Part shown: in pieces, positions 1-8,629 of the stretch
How the letters are laid out: each line of letters begins with the position of its first letter
Position numbering within the stretch: the stretch's first letter is position 1
Source: Sphingomonas arvum
Lineage (GTDB): Bacteria; Pseudomonadota; Alphaproteobacteria; Sphingomonadales; Sphingomonadaceae
Assembly (NCBI RefSeq): GCF_026013565.1
Contig: NZ_JAPDOB010000002.1
Coordinates: 806,001 to 870,000, forward strand
Direction of reading: 5' to 3'
Length of the DNA: 64,000 nt
Notes under the pieces: model-generated
Database searches by the model: none
What the model was told of the DNA's origin: nothing
Seen by the model: the letters and a program-made list of their open reading frames with translations, nothing else
Position numbers and translations under genes: made by a program

Positions 1-1
1 C

Positions 2-550
2 CTCACCTGGTGGGGCGTGATCGCCTTCATGGCCATAGAAGCCACCGGCTTCGCGCTGGCAATCGGCGCCTACTTCTTCCTGATGGCGCACGAGCACAGC
101 TGGCCACCCGAACCGTGGCTACCGCCCGACCTGCTCGCGGGAACGCTCTTCACTACCTTGATCGTGCTGAGCGAAGTTCCGAACACGCTGGCCAAGCACG
201 CGGCGGAGAAGCATGATCTGCCCGCCGTCCGGCGCCTGCTAATCGTCATGGCGGTGATCGGAGCCGTGTTGCTGGTGCTGCGCGGGTTCGAGTTTAACAG
301 CCTCAACGTGCGCTGGACCGACAATGCCTATGGTTCGGTCATCTGGCTGCTGCTGTTCCTGCACACGACCCACATCGCAACCGACTGGGCCGACACGCTG
401 GTCCTGGCCGCGCTGATGCACACCCGAGAAGGGGAGGAGGCCCGCCGCTTCACCGACACGAGCGAGAACAGCCTCTACTGGCGCTTCGTCTGGCTCACCT
501 GGCTGCCCATTTACTTGTTGCTCTATTGGCTGCCGAGGTGGGCGCCATGA
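2..550 (+). CDS. Cytochrome c oxidase subunit III (5' partial)
   Basis: Integral membrane subunit III of a haem-copper terminal oxidase in the cytoplasmic membrane. The frame is open from the first bases of the window (codons for LTWWGVIAFMAIEATGF precede the GTG at 17), so the true start lies upstream. About 182 residues are visible, with several hydrophobic helices and the COX3-like segments AIEATGFALAIGAYFF and LLFLHTTHIATDWADT, typical of the subunit III-like proteins of bacterial caa3/ba3-type operons. It ends in an ATGA overlap with the next gene, so it is translationally coupled to a small membrane protein and then to a CtaG-like assembly factor. This arrangement supports the oxidase assignment. 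The exact oxidase class cannot be decided without subunits I and II. Confidence 0.85.
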   Translation, partial: LTWWGVIAFMAIEATGFALAIGAYFFLMAHEHSWPPEPWLPPDLLAGTLFTTLIVLSEVPNTLAKHAAEKHDLPAVRRLLIVMAVIGAVLLVLRGFEFNSLNVRWTDNAYGSVIWLLLFLHTTHIATDWADTLVLAALMHTREGEEARRFTDTSENSLYWRFVWLTWLPIYLLLYWLPRWAP

Positions 551-888
551 GGATGGCAACGCGGGCGCGGCTATATGCCTGGCCATGGGCGGGGTTCCTG
601 CTGGGCGGGCTCGGTTTCATCCTGTCGCACCAGATCGGGTCGACGGGCAATTATGACGCGTGCAGCCTGCACGGCTGGCCCGACGTCCTGCTGGCAGGCG
701 TGCTGTCCCTCGGACTGGCAGGCATGGGAGCGCTGCTATCCTGGCGGTTGTGGCGGCGCGGGGAGCACCACGAGAGTGCGACGCGGCGCTTCATCGCGCT
801 GGTGTCGACCCTTGCTGCGGGGCTATTCGCCTTTGCCATCGTTCCGCCCATGATCGCGTCGCTGCTCATACCAAGGTGCTTCGGATGA
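547..888 (+). CDS. Small membrane protein of the oxidase operon
   Basis: Unrecognised 113-residue membrane protein. Three hydrophobic stretches are visible: near residues 10-27 (WAGFLLGGLGFILSH), 47-67 (VLLAGVLSLGLAGMGALLSW) and 85-107 (FIALVSTLAAGLFAFAIVPPM). The ATG at 547 overlaps the stop of the subunit III gene (ATGA) and the stop at 886-888 overlaps the ATG of the next gene, so it sits in a tightly coupled operon. By position it is probably an accessory protein of the terminal oxidase. That role is inferred from context only. Confidence 0.7.
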   Translation: MRMATRARLYAWPWAGFLLGGLGFILSHQIGSTGNYDACSLHGWPDVLLAGVLSLGLAGMGALLSWRLWRRGEHHESATRRFIALVSTLAAGLFAFAIVPPMIASLLIPRCFG

Positions 889-1766
889 GGTGGTGGGCGC
901 TCATGCTGCTCGCGGTGCCGGGTTCCGCTTACGCGCATGCCGGACACGAGCATGCCGAAGCGCCCGGCTGGACCTTTGATCCGCTACTCGTGCTGCCGCT
1001 GCTTTTCGCGCTTGGCCTCTACCTGCTGGGTGCCCGCCGGCTATGGCAGCGGTCCGACCTGTCGCACCCGGCGCAGCGCCGGACCACGCGGCTCTTCGTG
1101 TCCGGCTTGGCTGTTCTCGCTTTGGCTTTGCTGTCGCCGCTGCACGAAGGGGGGGAGCGGAGCTTCACCCTGCACATGATCGAGCACGAACTCATCATGC
1201 TGGTCGCGACGGCGCTGCTCGCCGGATCGGGCGCGGGCGGGGCGCTGGCCTGGGGCCTACGGAAGTCATGGCGCTCGCTGCCGGCCGGCGCCCCGGCGCG
1301 GCTGTGGCGAGCAGTAACCGAGCCGGTCACGGCCACCGTGCTGCAAGCTGCGGCGCTGGTCGCCTGGCACCTGCCGGTGCTGTTCGACCTGGCACTTCGC
1401 CAGCCCGCCGTGCACATCTTGCAGCACGCGAGTTTCTTCACCACCTCCTTGGTCTTCTGGTGGGCCATGCTGCACGCACGGGGTGACCGCAGCCGGTACG
1501 GAGTGTCGGCGCTGTGCCTGTTCGTGACCAGCCTCGTCGGCGGGGCACTCGGCGCGCTGATGGCCGTGTCGAACAGCCCGTGGTACGCACCTTACGCCGC
1601 CATGCCGCTGACCGGCATCGGGCTGCAGCCCGCCGCCGACCAGCAGCTTGCCGGGTTGATCATGTGGATACCCGGCGGGCTGGTCCACGCCGGTGCCGCC
1701 CTTGTCTTTCTTCATCGGTGGCTGAAGGCCGCGGAGACCAGTCATGCCCCTGTCCCGCAACAATAG
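885..1766 (+). CDS. CtaG/caa3-type cytochrome oxidase assembly protein
   Basis: Predicted polytopic membrane protein of 293 residues related to the caa3_CtaG family, which assists cytochrome c oxidase assembly. The N-terminus has a signal-like segment ending ...PGSAYAHAGHEHAEA, followed by about seven hydrophobic helices. Conserved-looking membrane motifs are HMIEHELIMLVATALLAG, AWHLPVLFDLAL and the His/Trp-rich VFWWAMLHAR. The start at 885 is chosen because ATGA overlaps the stop of the preceding gene. A longer upstream frame exists but would run through that gene. The 3' end overlaps the cytochrome c gene by 23 bases. Gene order (subunit III, small protein, CtaG-like, cytochrome c) supports a role in oxidase biogenesis. 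Confidence 0.82.
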   Translation: MRWWALMLLAVPGSAYAHAGHEHAEAPGWTFDPLLVLPLLFALGLYLLGARRLWQRSDLSHPAQRRTTRLFVSGLAVLALALLSPLHEGGERSFTLHMIEHELIMLVATALLAGSGAGGALAWGLRKSWRSLPAGAPARLWRAVTEPVTATVLQAAALVAWHLPVLFDLALRQPAVHILQHASFFTTSLVFWWAMLHARGDRSRYGVSALCLFVTSLVGGALGALMAVSNSPWYAPYAAMPLTGIGLQPAADQQLAGLIMWIPGGLVHAGAALVFLHRWLKAAETSHAPVPQQ

Positions 1767-2160
1767 GCGGCTGGCCGCCGCCGCAGCCGTGCTCGTGCCG
1801 GTCGCAGCAGCCGGAGCGGTGACGGCAGACTATGTGGACGAGAGCCACGAACTGCAGACGCGGGCGGCCCTGGTCACGGGCGGTGATCCGACGGCGGGGC
1901 AGGCCAAGTTCATCGCCTACGGCTGCGGTAGCTGCCACAGCCTGAAGAACGTCCGCCATGCGGTCGGGATGGTCGGACCTCGACTCGACGGCGTCGCACT
2001 GCGCGCGATGATCGCGGGCAAGCTGGCGAACAATCCGGGCAACCTGCAGCATTGGATCCGCGACCCGCAGGCGGTCAGCCCCGGCACCGCGATGCCCGAC
2101 CTCAACGTCGGCGAACGCGACGCGCGCGATATCGCCGCTTTCCTGTACACTCGCTCGTGA
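1744..2160 (+). CDS. Periplasmic c-type cytochrome
   Basis: A 138-residue mono-haem cytochrome c. An N-terminal hydrophobic signal/anchor (LAAAAAVLVPVAAAGAV) is followed by one haem-binding motif CGSCH around residue 60 and a likely distal Met ligand in PGTAMPDLNVGERDARDIAAFLY, the usual C-terminal helix of class I cytochromes c. It overlaps the 3' end of the CtaG-like gene and is coupled by GTGA to the downstream beta-propeller gene. In PQQ-dehydrogenase systems such a cytochrome takes electrons from the dehydrogenase and passes them to the oxidase. That fits the oxidase genes directly upstream, although the dehydrogenase itself is not in the window. Confidence 0.88.
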   Translation: MPLSRNNRRLAAAAAVLVPVAAAGAVTADYVDESHELQTRAALVTGGDPTAGQAKFIAYGCGSCHSLKNVRHAVGMVGPRLDGVALRAMIAGKLANNPGNLQHWIRDPQAVSPGTAMPDLNVGERDARDIAAFLYTRS

Positions 2161-3080
2161 TCTTCCTGCTGGCGGCGGCCGAGACGATTTTCGTCAGCGA
2201 CGAAGCGGGCAGTTGCGTCCAGGCGGTGGACGCGGCCACCCTAAAGGTTGTCGAATGCGTCGTGGTTGGCGCTCGTCCCCGAGGAATGGCGGTGTCGCGC
2301 GACGGCAAGCGGCTGTACGTCGCAGCGAGCGACGCTAACCGGATCGCGGTAATCGACACCGCCACCCGCAAGATGGTGCGAACTATCGACTCCGGTCCAG
2401 ACCCGGAGACCTTCGCGCTGTCGCCCGACGAGCGACAGGTCTATGTCGCCAACGAGAACGACAACGAGCTGTCGATCATTCCAATCGCCAGTGGCGCCCG
2501 GCGAGAAGTGGCGGTTGGGGGCGAGCCGGAAGGAACGGCCGTCAGTCCCGACGGACGAACCGTCATTCAGGCATCCGAAAGCGGCAGCATGGCGCACGTG
2601 ATCGATGCTGCGTCCGGCACCGTGCGCGCCAACCTGATAGTGGATACCCGTCCGCGCTACATCGCGTTCACGCCGGACGGGACGCGGTTCTGGGTGTCAT
2701 CCGAGCTGCGCGGGACGGTGTCGGTGTTCGATGCGGCAACGCTGAAGCCGCTAGGCAAGATCGATTTTGATCGCGCGAACCTTACAACCGAGCTGATCCA
2801 ACCGGTCGGCATCCGGTTCACGCGCGACGGGAAGCGTGCATTCGTGGCGCTCGGGCGCGGCAAGCTGGTGGCCGAGGTCGATCCGCAGACGCTCGCCATC
2901 CGGCGGACGTGGCCGGTTGGCCTGCGCGCCTGGAACCTCGCGCTGTCGCCTGACGAGCGCCGGCTCTACACGGCAGACGGGCTCGACGGCACGATGTCTG
3001 TCGTCGACCTGGTCGCGAATAAGGTGCTTCCCCCGGTGAAGCTGGGCGGCAAGCCGTGGGGCATCGAGGCGGTGCCATGA
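2157..3080 (+). CDS. YVTN beta-propeller protein (PQQ catabolism-associated type)
   Basis: A 307-residue beta-propeller built from repeated YVTN-like blades such as MAVSRDGKRLYVAASDANRI, LSPDERQVYVANENDNELSI and LALSPDERRLYTADGLDG. A short hydrophobic start (IFLLAAAETIFVSDEAG) suggests periplasmic export. The GTG at 2157 is preferred because it overlaps the previous stop as GTGA; the longer frame would lie inside the cytochrome gene. The protein resembles the PQQ-dependent catabolism-associated beta-propeller family found next to quinoprotein dehydrogenases. Lying between a cytochrome c and a XoxJ-like binding protein, it fits that family well. Its molecular role is unknown. Confidence 0.82.
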   Translation: MIFLLAAAETIFVSDEAGSCVQAVDAATLKVVECVVVGARPRGMAVSRDGKRLYVAASDANRIAVIDTATRKMVRTIDSGPDPETFALSPDERQVYVANENDNELSIIPIASGARREVAVGGEPEGTAVSPDGRTVIQASESGSMAHVIDAASGTVRANLIVDTRPRYIAFTPDGTRFWVSSELRGTVSVFDAATLKPLGKIDFDRANLTTELIQPVGIRFTRDGKRAFVALGRGKLVAEVDPQTLAIRRTWPVGLRAWNLALSPDERRLYTADGLDGTMSVVDLVANKVLPPVKLGGKPWGIEAVP

Positions 3081-3865
3081 AGTGGGCCCTTGCGCTGGCG
3101 GCGCTGCTGACGGTGCAACCGGCGGCGGCCCGAACCCTGAAGGTCTGCGCGGACCCCAACAACCTGCCGTTCTCGAACGCCAAGGAAGAGGGCTTCGAGA
3201 ACAGGATCGTCCGGATCGTCGCTGCCGAGCTTAGGGCCGACGTGGAGTATGTCTGGTGGGCGCAGCGCCGCGGTAACGTGCGGGAAACGCTGAATGCCGG
3301 GCTGTGCGACATCATCCCAGGGGTGGGCAGCTCGCTCGACATGCTGGCGACGACGCGGCCTTACTACCGCTCCGCCTATGTCGCGGTGGTGCGCGATCCG
3401 GCGCTGAAAGGGCTCTCCAGCTTCGACGATCCGCGGCTTGCGCGGCTGAAGATCGGGGTGCAGCTGATCGGCGACGATGGCAGCAACACGCCGCCGGCGC
3501 ATGCACTTTCGCGGCGGGGCATGATCGACAATGTGCGCGGCTTCGCGGTGTACGGCGACTATTCGCAGCCACTACCGCAGGCACCGATCGTGCAAGCCGT
3601 CGCCAGCGGGGAGGTCGACGCGGCGTTCGTGTGGGGACCGACGGCCGCCTTTTTCATTCGTCGCTCGGCCGTGCCGCTGAGCTATGCGGTCGTCTCGCCG
3701 CTCAGCGACGGTCCGGCGCTGCCGATGGCGTTCGACATATCCATGGGTATGCGGCGGACGGATGTACCGTTACGGCGCGAGCTGGAGGCGGCGCTCGAAC
3801 GGCGCGCTGTCGAGATCCGGTCGGTGCTGGTGAGTTACGGCGTGCCGCTGCTGGACCAGCCCTGA
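3077..3865 (+). CDS. XoxJ/MoxJ-like periplasmic binding protein
   Basis: A 262-residue secreted solute-binding protein (SBP_bac_3 fold). The signal peptide MKWALALAALLTVQPAAA is followed by LKVCADPNNLPFSNAKEEGFENRIVRIVA, the typical start of quinoprotein dehydrogenase-associated substrate-binding proteins (MoxJ/XoxJ group). Later segments include GLCDIIPGVGSS and VASGEVDAAFVWGPTAAFF. The ATG at 3077 overlaps the previous stop. In methylotrophs XoxJ is thought to help mature or activate PQQ dehydrogenases. Here it closes an operon containing cytochrome c and oxidase genes, so a lanthanide- or calcium-dependent PQQ alcohol dehydrogenase is expected upstream of the window. Confidence 0.82.
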   Translation: MKWALALAALLTVQPAAARTLKVCADPNNLPFSNAKEEGFENRIVRIVAAELRADVEYVWWAQRRGNVRETLNAGLCDIIPGVGSSLDMLATTRPYYRSAYVAVVRDPALKGLSSFDDPRLARLKIGVQLIGDDGSNTPPAHALSRRGMIDNVRGFAVYGDYSQPLPQAPIVQAVASGEVDAAFVWGPTAAFFIRRSAVPLSYAVVSPLSDGPALPMAFDISMGMRRTDVPLRRELEAALERRAVEIRSVLVSYGVPLLDQP

Positions 3866-3979
3866 TCAATAGATGTCGTTCAGCGCCGCGCCGATTGTGA
3901 TCAGCGCGGTGACAAGCACCAGCAGCGCCGCCCAGAGCTCCCACTTCGCCTTCATCGGCGCCCGATCGTTGCCAGCCAT
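3866..3979 (-). CDS. 37-residue single-pass membrane protein
   Basis: A short minus-strand frame encoding 37 residues: MAGNDRAPMKAKWEL, then one hydrophobic helix (WAALLVLVTALITIGAAL) and NDIY. A GGAGG motif lies ten bases upstream of the ATG, which supports real translation. It sits between the converging XoxJ-like gene, whose stop codon it abuts, and the upstream end of the M1-peptidase/permease gene region. No family is recognised. Coding nature is inferred from the ribosome site, the clean amphipathic/TM layout and the absence of another gene there. Confidence 0.5.
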   Translation of the reverse strand: MAGNDRAPMKAKWELWAALLVLVTALITIGAALNDIY

Positions 3980-4029
3980 ACGCGTCCGTCCTCCGTCTGG
4001 TGCAGCAACGCGCGGGCCGTCCGAAGGGG

Positions 4030-7000
4030 TCAGCGGGCGGCGGGACCCGTGACTTCCTTCACATTGTCGTCGCTGTTGCGGTCGATGTAATAATTGTACG
4101 GATCGACGCCCGCGAACGCCGGCTTGGCCGTGCTGCGGATCACGATCTTCTTGACGCTGCTGCGGATCGGCTGGCGCCCGAGTTCGATCACGTTCCTGGC
4201 CGAGAAGGCTCCGAGTCCGGGGCGGGCGGTGAACAGCCCGACTTCGATCGGCTCATAAAGATTAGCCTTCGACTCCGCACCCTTGCCGTCCGCATAGTAC
4301 TTGTCCGCGGCGATCGTCAGCGTCGTCTGCCAAGCGTTGCCGACCTTCGTGGTAACGGCATCGGTGACTTTGAGGTCGTACAATGTGATCCGTTCGAACA
4401 GGTCGGTGATCAGCTGCTGCTGTTCCGGCGTCTCCGCCTCCTTGCGGAACTCGGCGACGAGGTCGGTCGAACGCAGGTAGGGCGGACCAGTGAAGCGATA
4501 GCGGGCAACGAAGCGCGCCAAGGCCCGGTTAACCGCCGCTTCGCCCAGTCGCTCCTGGAGGAGGTACATCGCCACGGCGCCCTTGCGGTAATGGATATAC
4601 TGCTGGTTCTCGACCCGCTCGAGCGGCAGTTCCTCCAGCGCCTCGCCCTTGCGGCCGCGCAGGTAGCCGTCGAGTTCGTATTTGAGGAAGCGGCGGATCT
4701 TGTCCGGTCCGTACAGCTTCTTCATCACCATCAGCGCGGAATATTGCGCGAGCGTCTCGCTGCTCAGCGTCCCGCCCTGCATGTCGGCGCCGACCACCTG
4801 GTGTGCCCAATATTGGTGTGAGATCTCGTGCGCGATGACGTAGGTGGTAAAGTCGATCTTCTCCGGGTCGTTGGTGTTGGCGTTGAAGCCGATCGACTCC
4901 GAATAGGGCATGGTGCCGGCAAAAGCCTGGGCGAAGCTGTTGTAACCCGGGAATTCGATGATGCGGGCGTAGTTGAACTGGTAAGGCCCGAAGTTTGCGC
5001 GATAATAGTCGAGCGACGTTGACATCGCGCGCAGCATCTTGGGCACGTTGTGGTCGTGACCGGGATGATAGAGCACCTCCAGCGCGACGCCGTTGTGGTT
5101 GCGGCGCGCCGCCTGGTAGGCGGCCGACTGGACGGAGAAGAAGTTGAGGATCGGCGCGGGGCTGACGAACCGGGCTGTGCGGCGGCCGTTGGCGGTCGTG
5201 TCCGCGACCTGGTTGCCGGGCGCGATCGGCGTCTGGTCCGCATCAGTGGTCACCCGGATGTCGGACATGACCCAGTCCGACCCGATGTAGTTGCGACGGG
5301 TTGCGCTTAGATCCTCGAGCTTGGCGGGGCGCAGCTCGGCGGGAAGGCCCTGACGGCGACGCTGCGTCCGGTCGCTGAGCATGCCTTGGCGGGTCATCCC
5401 GATCAGCGGCGCGAAATCGAAGTTGTTCACGAGCGTGCCGTTTTCGATCACGTCCGTGGCCGGAGCACTGGCCCGGAAACCTTGCCGCCAGATGCGTGTG
5501 CGGAAGACAAGGGCAGTGGCCTGGCCAGGAGCGAGCGGACGGTCGAACCGATAGATGCGATAGCCGAACCTTTCGTCGTCAGACACTGGGCGCGCGCCCG
5601 GTATGTCGAGCTTCAGCAATTCGGTATCCCGGTCCCCCTGACGGACGTGGAGATCGCGGATGGGTGCGTCCGTCCGATTGACCAACTCGTAGCGCCCGTC
5701 GGTCACCATCCGCCGTTCCTTCGGGAACAGCTGCACGTCGAGGTTCACCCGGGTGATGCTGGGCTGCGGCAGCTTCTCGTACTTGAGGTACTTGCGCTCG
5801 TAATCGGCGCGGAACTTCTCGACCTCGTCCGAAGTCTCGTAACGGTTCAATACCTTGATGTTCTGGTAGGCGTAAGCGCCCGTGGCGGCCATCGCCAGCG
5901 CCGCCACGCCCGCGATCGCCAGCGGCACGGCGCCCGGCCGCCGCAGGCGCCTCAAGCGCGTGCGGAGGTCGAGGTCCGTGCCGCGGGGCCACAGCAGGTG
6001 GGCAAGGACGGCGAAAATCACGGCGCACATCAGCCAGTAGAACTGCAGCGTCAGCGCGCCCTTCCAGAAGCTGCCGGCGCCGACGAAGTCGCTCAAGGGC
6101 ACGCCTGGGTATGCACCGTAGAGGTAGAGCGGGTTGGTGTAGCCCATGTTCGATAGGAAGATGGTCCCGACGAACCAGACGAAGATGACTCCCCAACCAA
6201 GGTACTTGCTGGGGCTGAGCACCTGCACCAGGACCACTAGGATGGCGATTAGCAAGCCATCCATGGCAGCGGGAAGAATGAACCACGCGAGATAATCGGC
6301 GACGCCGAACTCGGTAGCGCCCTTGGCCAGCTGGTAGAACAGGCCAGTCGCCATCGCGACGAGGTTGACGGTGAGCAGGACCACGAAGATGGCGATGATC
6401 TTCGGCACGGTCATCACCCAGCTGGGCACAGGCGTGGAGTCGATCAGCTCGTTGAACTTGCGATCGCGTTCGCGCCAGACCAGCTCGCCGCCGTAGAATA
6501 CGGCGACCATTAGCAGGAAGATCGACGACATGTTGCGTACGACGTCGACCACGGCCGAGACGGTCGGATAGTCGGGCGTGCCGTAGGTCGACTGGCCCTG
6601 CCACAGGTTTGCGGAGGTGAAGCCGATCGCCAGCAGCGCCAGGATGAGCAGGCCGGGACTGGTCAGGACCTGGCGGACCTCCAGGCGGAGCCGCATGAAG
6701 AACTGGGTGGCGGTGGACGAGCGCGCGTTGCGGGCGACCACCTCGTCGCCGCCGAATGTCGGCGCCACGGCGGCAGCCTTGGCCTCGCGGGCTTCCCGCT
6801 TGGCCAGCTTGCGCAGCCGGCGGCGCGACGGCGCGCGCTCCGTCAGCGAGAAGCGCCAGAGGGTGAGCCCGAGGAACAGTAGGCCGAGAACGATCGCCCA
6901 GCCGCGATTGAATGCCATTGTGCCCGTCAGGTCGACCAGGCGGTTGTTCAACTCCGCCTGCGTCCAGTAACGGGTGGCCTGATCCAGTGCGCCGGTGCCG

Positions 7001-7632
7001 AGCGGCTCCCAGCGCGCGAAGCTGTCCCGATATTCGATGTTCTGCCCGACGACGCTGCTGGTCACGAGATAGCCCATCACCAGCAGCACGGCGCCGATGT
7101 ACGATGCCATCATCGAACGCAGCGAGGTCGCGAGCGCAAACAGGATAGCGCTGGTCAGGAAGATGTTGGGGATGGCGAACAGCAGGTAGTTCCAGGCGTA
7201 GTGCGACAGCCGCAACGGCCCGACTGTTTCCGGATCGACCCACGGCATCGCCGATCCGACCATCAGGCCGAGCGGCACCGCCAGATAGCCGAGGTAGGCG
7301 ACGACGAGGCCGCCAAGAAAGCGGCCGAGCACAATCTGCGCCTTGGTTACGCGCGTCGCCCGGATGATCGGTGAGAAGCCGCTGGAATCGTCGCGGACGA
7401 TGGCGTTGGCGACGAACGCGGTGGTGACGAACAGGTAGAAAAGGGTAAAGATGGCGGTGGCCACGGCGATGGCGGAGGGCGCGTTCTCGTGCACCGCGCC
7501 GGGCGTTCCGATCCGGACGTTCTCGCTGGCGGTCAGGCCGAAGCCGAGCAGGAAAAAGATGGCGATCGCGACCCAGAAGACCGGGTTGCGGAGCTGGTAG
7601 CGGATCTCGAACCGCGTGATACCAAGTAGCAT
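4030..7632 (-). CDS. ABC-2 permease fused to an M1-family aminopeptidase domain
   Basis: A 1200-residue membrane protein. The N-terminal half has two sets of ABC-2 type permease helices: the first opens with ITRFEIRYQLRNPVFWVAI, the second lies after residue about 320 (MRLRLEVRQVLTSPGLLIL) and includes GGELVWRERDRKFNELIDSTP. After a helix near residue 580 comes a periplasmic gluzincin domain with HEISH at about residue 934 and a downstream Glu in TLSSETLAQY, as expected for the M1 zinc site HEXXH-18-E. It overlaps nothing and lies three bases upstream of the partner ATPase's coding frame, so the two form an operon. Fusions of this kind are known in proteobacteria and Bacteroidetes. Substrates are unknown. 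Confidence 0.85.
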   Translation of the reverse strand: MLLGITRFEIRYQLRNPVFWVAIAIFFLLGFGLTASENVRIGTPGAVHENAPSAIAVATAIFTLFYLFVTTAFVANAIVRDDSSGFSPIIRATRVTKAQIVLGRFLGGLVVAYLGYLAVPLGLMVGSAMPWVDPETVGPLRLSHYAWNYLLFAIPNIFLTSAILFALATSLRSMMASYIGAVLLVMGYLVTSSVVGQNIEYRDSFARWEPLGTGALDQATRYWTQAELNNRLVDLTGTMAFNRGWAIVLGLLFLGLTLWRFSLTERAPSRRRLRKLAKREAREAKAAAVAPTFGGDEVVARNARSSTATQFFMRLRLEVRQVLTSPGLLILALLAIGFTSANLWQGQSTYGTPDYPTVSAVVDVVRNMSSIFLLMVAVFYGGELVWRERDRKFNELIDSTPVPSWVMTVPKIIAIFVVLLTVNLVAMATGLFYQLAKGATEFGVADYLAWFILPAAMDGLLIAILVVLVQVLSPSKYLGWGVIFVWFVGTIFLSNMGYTNPLYLYGAYPGVPLSDFVGAGSFWKGALTLQFYWLMCAVIFAVLAHLLWPRGTDLDLRTRLRRLRRPGAVPLAIAGVAALAMAATGAYAYQNIKVLNRYETSDEVEKFRADYERKYLKYEKLPQPSITRVNLDVQLFPKERRMVTDGRYELVNRTDAPIRDLHVRQGDRDTELLKLDIPGARPVSDDERFGYRIYRFDRPLAPGQATALVFRTRIWRQGFRASAPATDVIENGTLVNNFDFAPLIGMTRQGMLSDRTQRRRQGLPAELRPAKLEDLSATRRNYIGSDWVMSDIRVTTDADQTPIAPGNQVADTTANGRRTARFVSPAPILNFFSVQSAAYQAARRNHNGVALEVLYHPGHDHNVPKMLRAMSTSLDYYRANFGPYQFNYARIIEFPGYNSFAQAFAGTMPYSESIGFNANTNDPEKIDFTTYVIAHEISHQYWAHQVVGADMQGGTLSSETLAQYSALMVMKKLYGPDKIRRFLKYELDGYLRGRKGEALEELPLERVENQQYIHYRKGAVAMYLLQERLGEAAVNRALARFVARYRFTGPPYLRSTDLVAEFRKEAETPEQQQLITDLFERITLYDLKVTDAVTTKVGNAWQTTLTIAADKYYADGKGAESKANLYEPIEVGLFTARPGLGAFSARNVIELGRQPIRSSVKKIVIRSTAKPAFAGVDPYNYYIDRNSDDNVKEVTGPAAR

Positions 7633-7635
7633 GCC

Positions 7636-8511
7636 TCAGGCCGCGCGGCGCAGGGTGGAAAGCGTGGCGAAGTAGACGTCCTCGAGCCCACCCTCGACCG
7701 GGTGGAAGCCGGCCGGCTGCCGGTCAGACAGGACGTGGATGATGGTCTGCCCGGCAAACAGGCGGGTGGAAATGATCTCGTGGCTGGCCTGGTAGGTCGG
7801 CAGTTCCGAGTGGCCGATCGCCTTGCGCCAGACATGGCCACGGGTGGAGGCGATGAGGTCGGCCGGCTTGCCCTGCAGTTGCACGCGGCCGTTCGCGAGC
7901 ACCGCCATCAAAGGGCAGAGGTCCGCGACGTCGTCGACGATGTGGGTCGACAAGATAACGACGACGTTGTCACCGATCGCGGCGAGGAGGTTCAGGAAGC
8001 GATTGCGCTCCTCCGGGTCGAGGCCGGCGGTGGGCTCGTCGACGATGATCAGTTCCGGATTTCCAATCAGCGCTTGAGCGATGCCGAAGCGCTGCCGCAT
8101 GCCACCGGAGAAGCCGGCAATGGCCTTGTCGCGGACGGCCCAGAGGTTGGTCTGGTTCAGCAGCGTCTCGACCACTGCCTTTCGGTCGGCGCGGCCGGTA
8201 ATGCCCTTCAGTACCGCCATCTGGTCCAGCATCGCGTAAGCCGAGACTCGCGGGTAGACTCCGAAGTCCTGCGGCAGATAGCCGAGGGTACGGCGGAGCC
8301 GATCCGGCTCGGCGAGCGCGTCGATGTCGCCAAACCGGATGGTCCCCGCCGTGGGGGCCTGCAGGGTCGCAATCGTCCGCATCAGGGTGGACTTGCCTGC
8401 GCCGTTGGGTCCGAGCAGGCCGAACATGCCCCGTGGAATAGACAGAGAGACGTCGTTCAGCGCCACCGTGCCGTTGGCGTAGGTGTGCGACAGGCCCGCG
8501 ATTTCCAGCAT
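7636..8511 (-). CDS. ABC transporter ATP-binding protein
   Basis: A 291-residue ATPase of an ABC-2 type transporter. Visible motifs are Walker A GPNGAGKST, Q-loop LPQDFG, signature SGGMRQR, Walker B LIIVDEP and the switch region STHIVDD. The ATG at 8511, starting MLEIAGLSHTYANGT, is chosen over a longer upstream frame because homologues begin here and a G-rich ribosome site (GGGGGG) lies three bases upstream. It is immediately upstream of the permease-peptidase fusion in transcription order and so should power it. The substrate is not evident. Confidence 0.92.
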   Translation of the reverse strand: MLEIAGLSHTYANGTVALNDVSLSIPRGMFGLLGPNGAGKSTLMRTIATLQAPTAGTIRFGDIDALAEPDRLRRTLGYLPQDFGVYPRVSAYAMLDQMAVLKGITGRADRKAVVETLLNQTNLWAVRDKAIAGFSGGMRQRFGIAQALIGNPELIIVDEPTAGLDPEERNRFLNLLAAIGDNVVVILSTHIVDDVADLCPLMAVLANGRVQLQGKPADLIASTRGHVWRKAIGHSELPTYQASHEIISTRLFAGQTIIHVLSDRQPAGFHPVEGGLEDVYFATLSTLRRAA

Positions 8512-8629
8512 TTTCCCCCCGGTGCGCCACCCTCTTGGACAGGTGAGCGGCGCGCGGCAGGCTAGCGTCGTGCTTCGTGCCTCACAATGCGAAGTTCGGC
8601 AGACCGACAGACGGCAGATGTCTCTAGGA

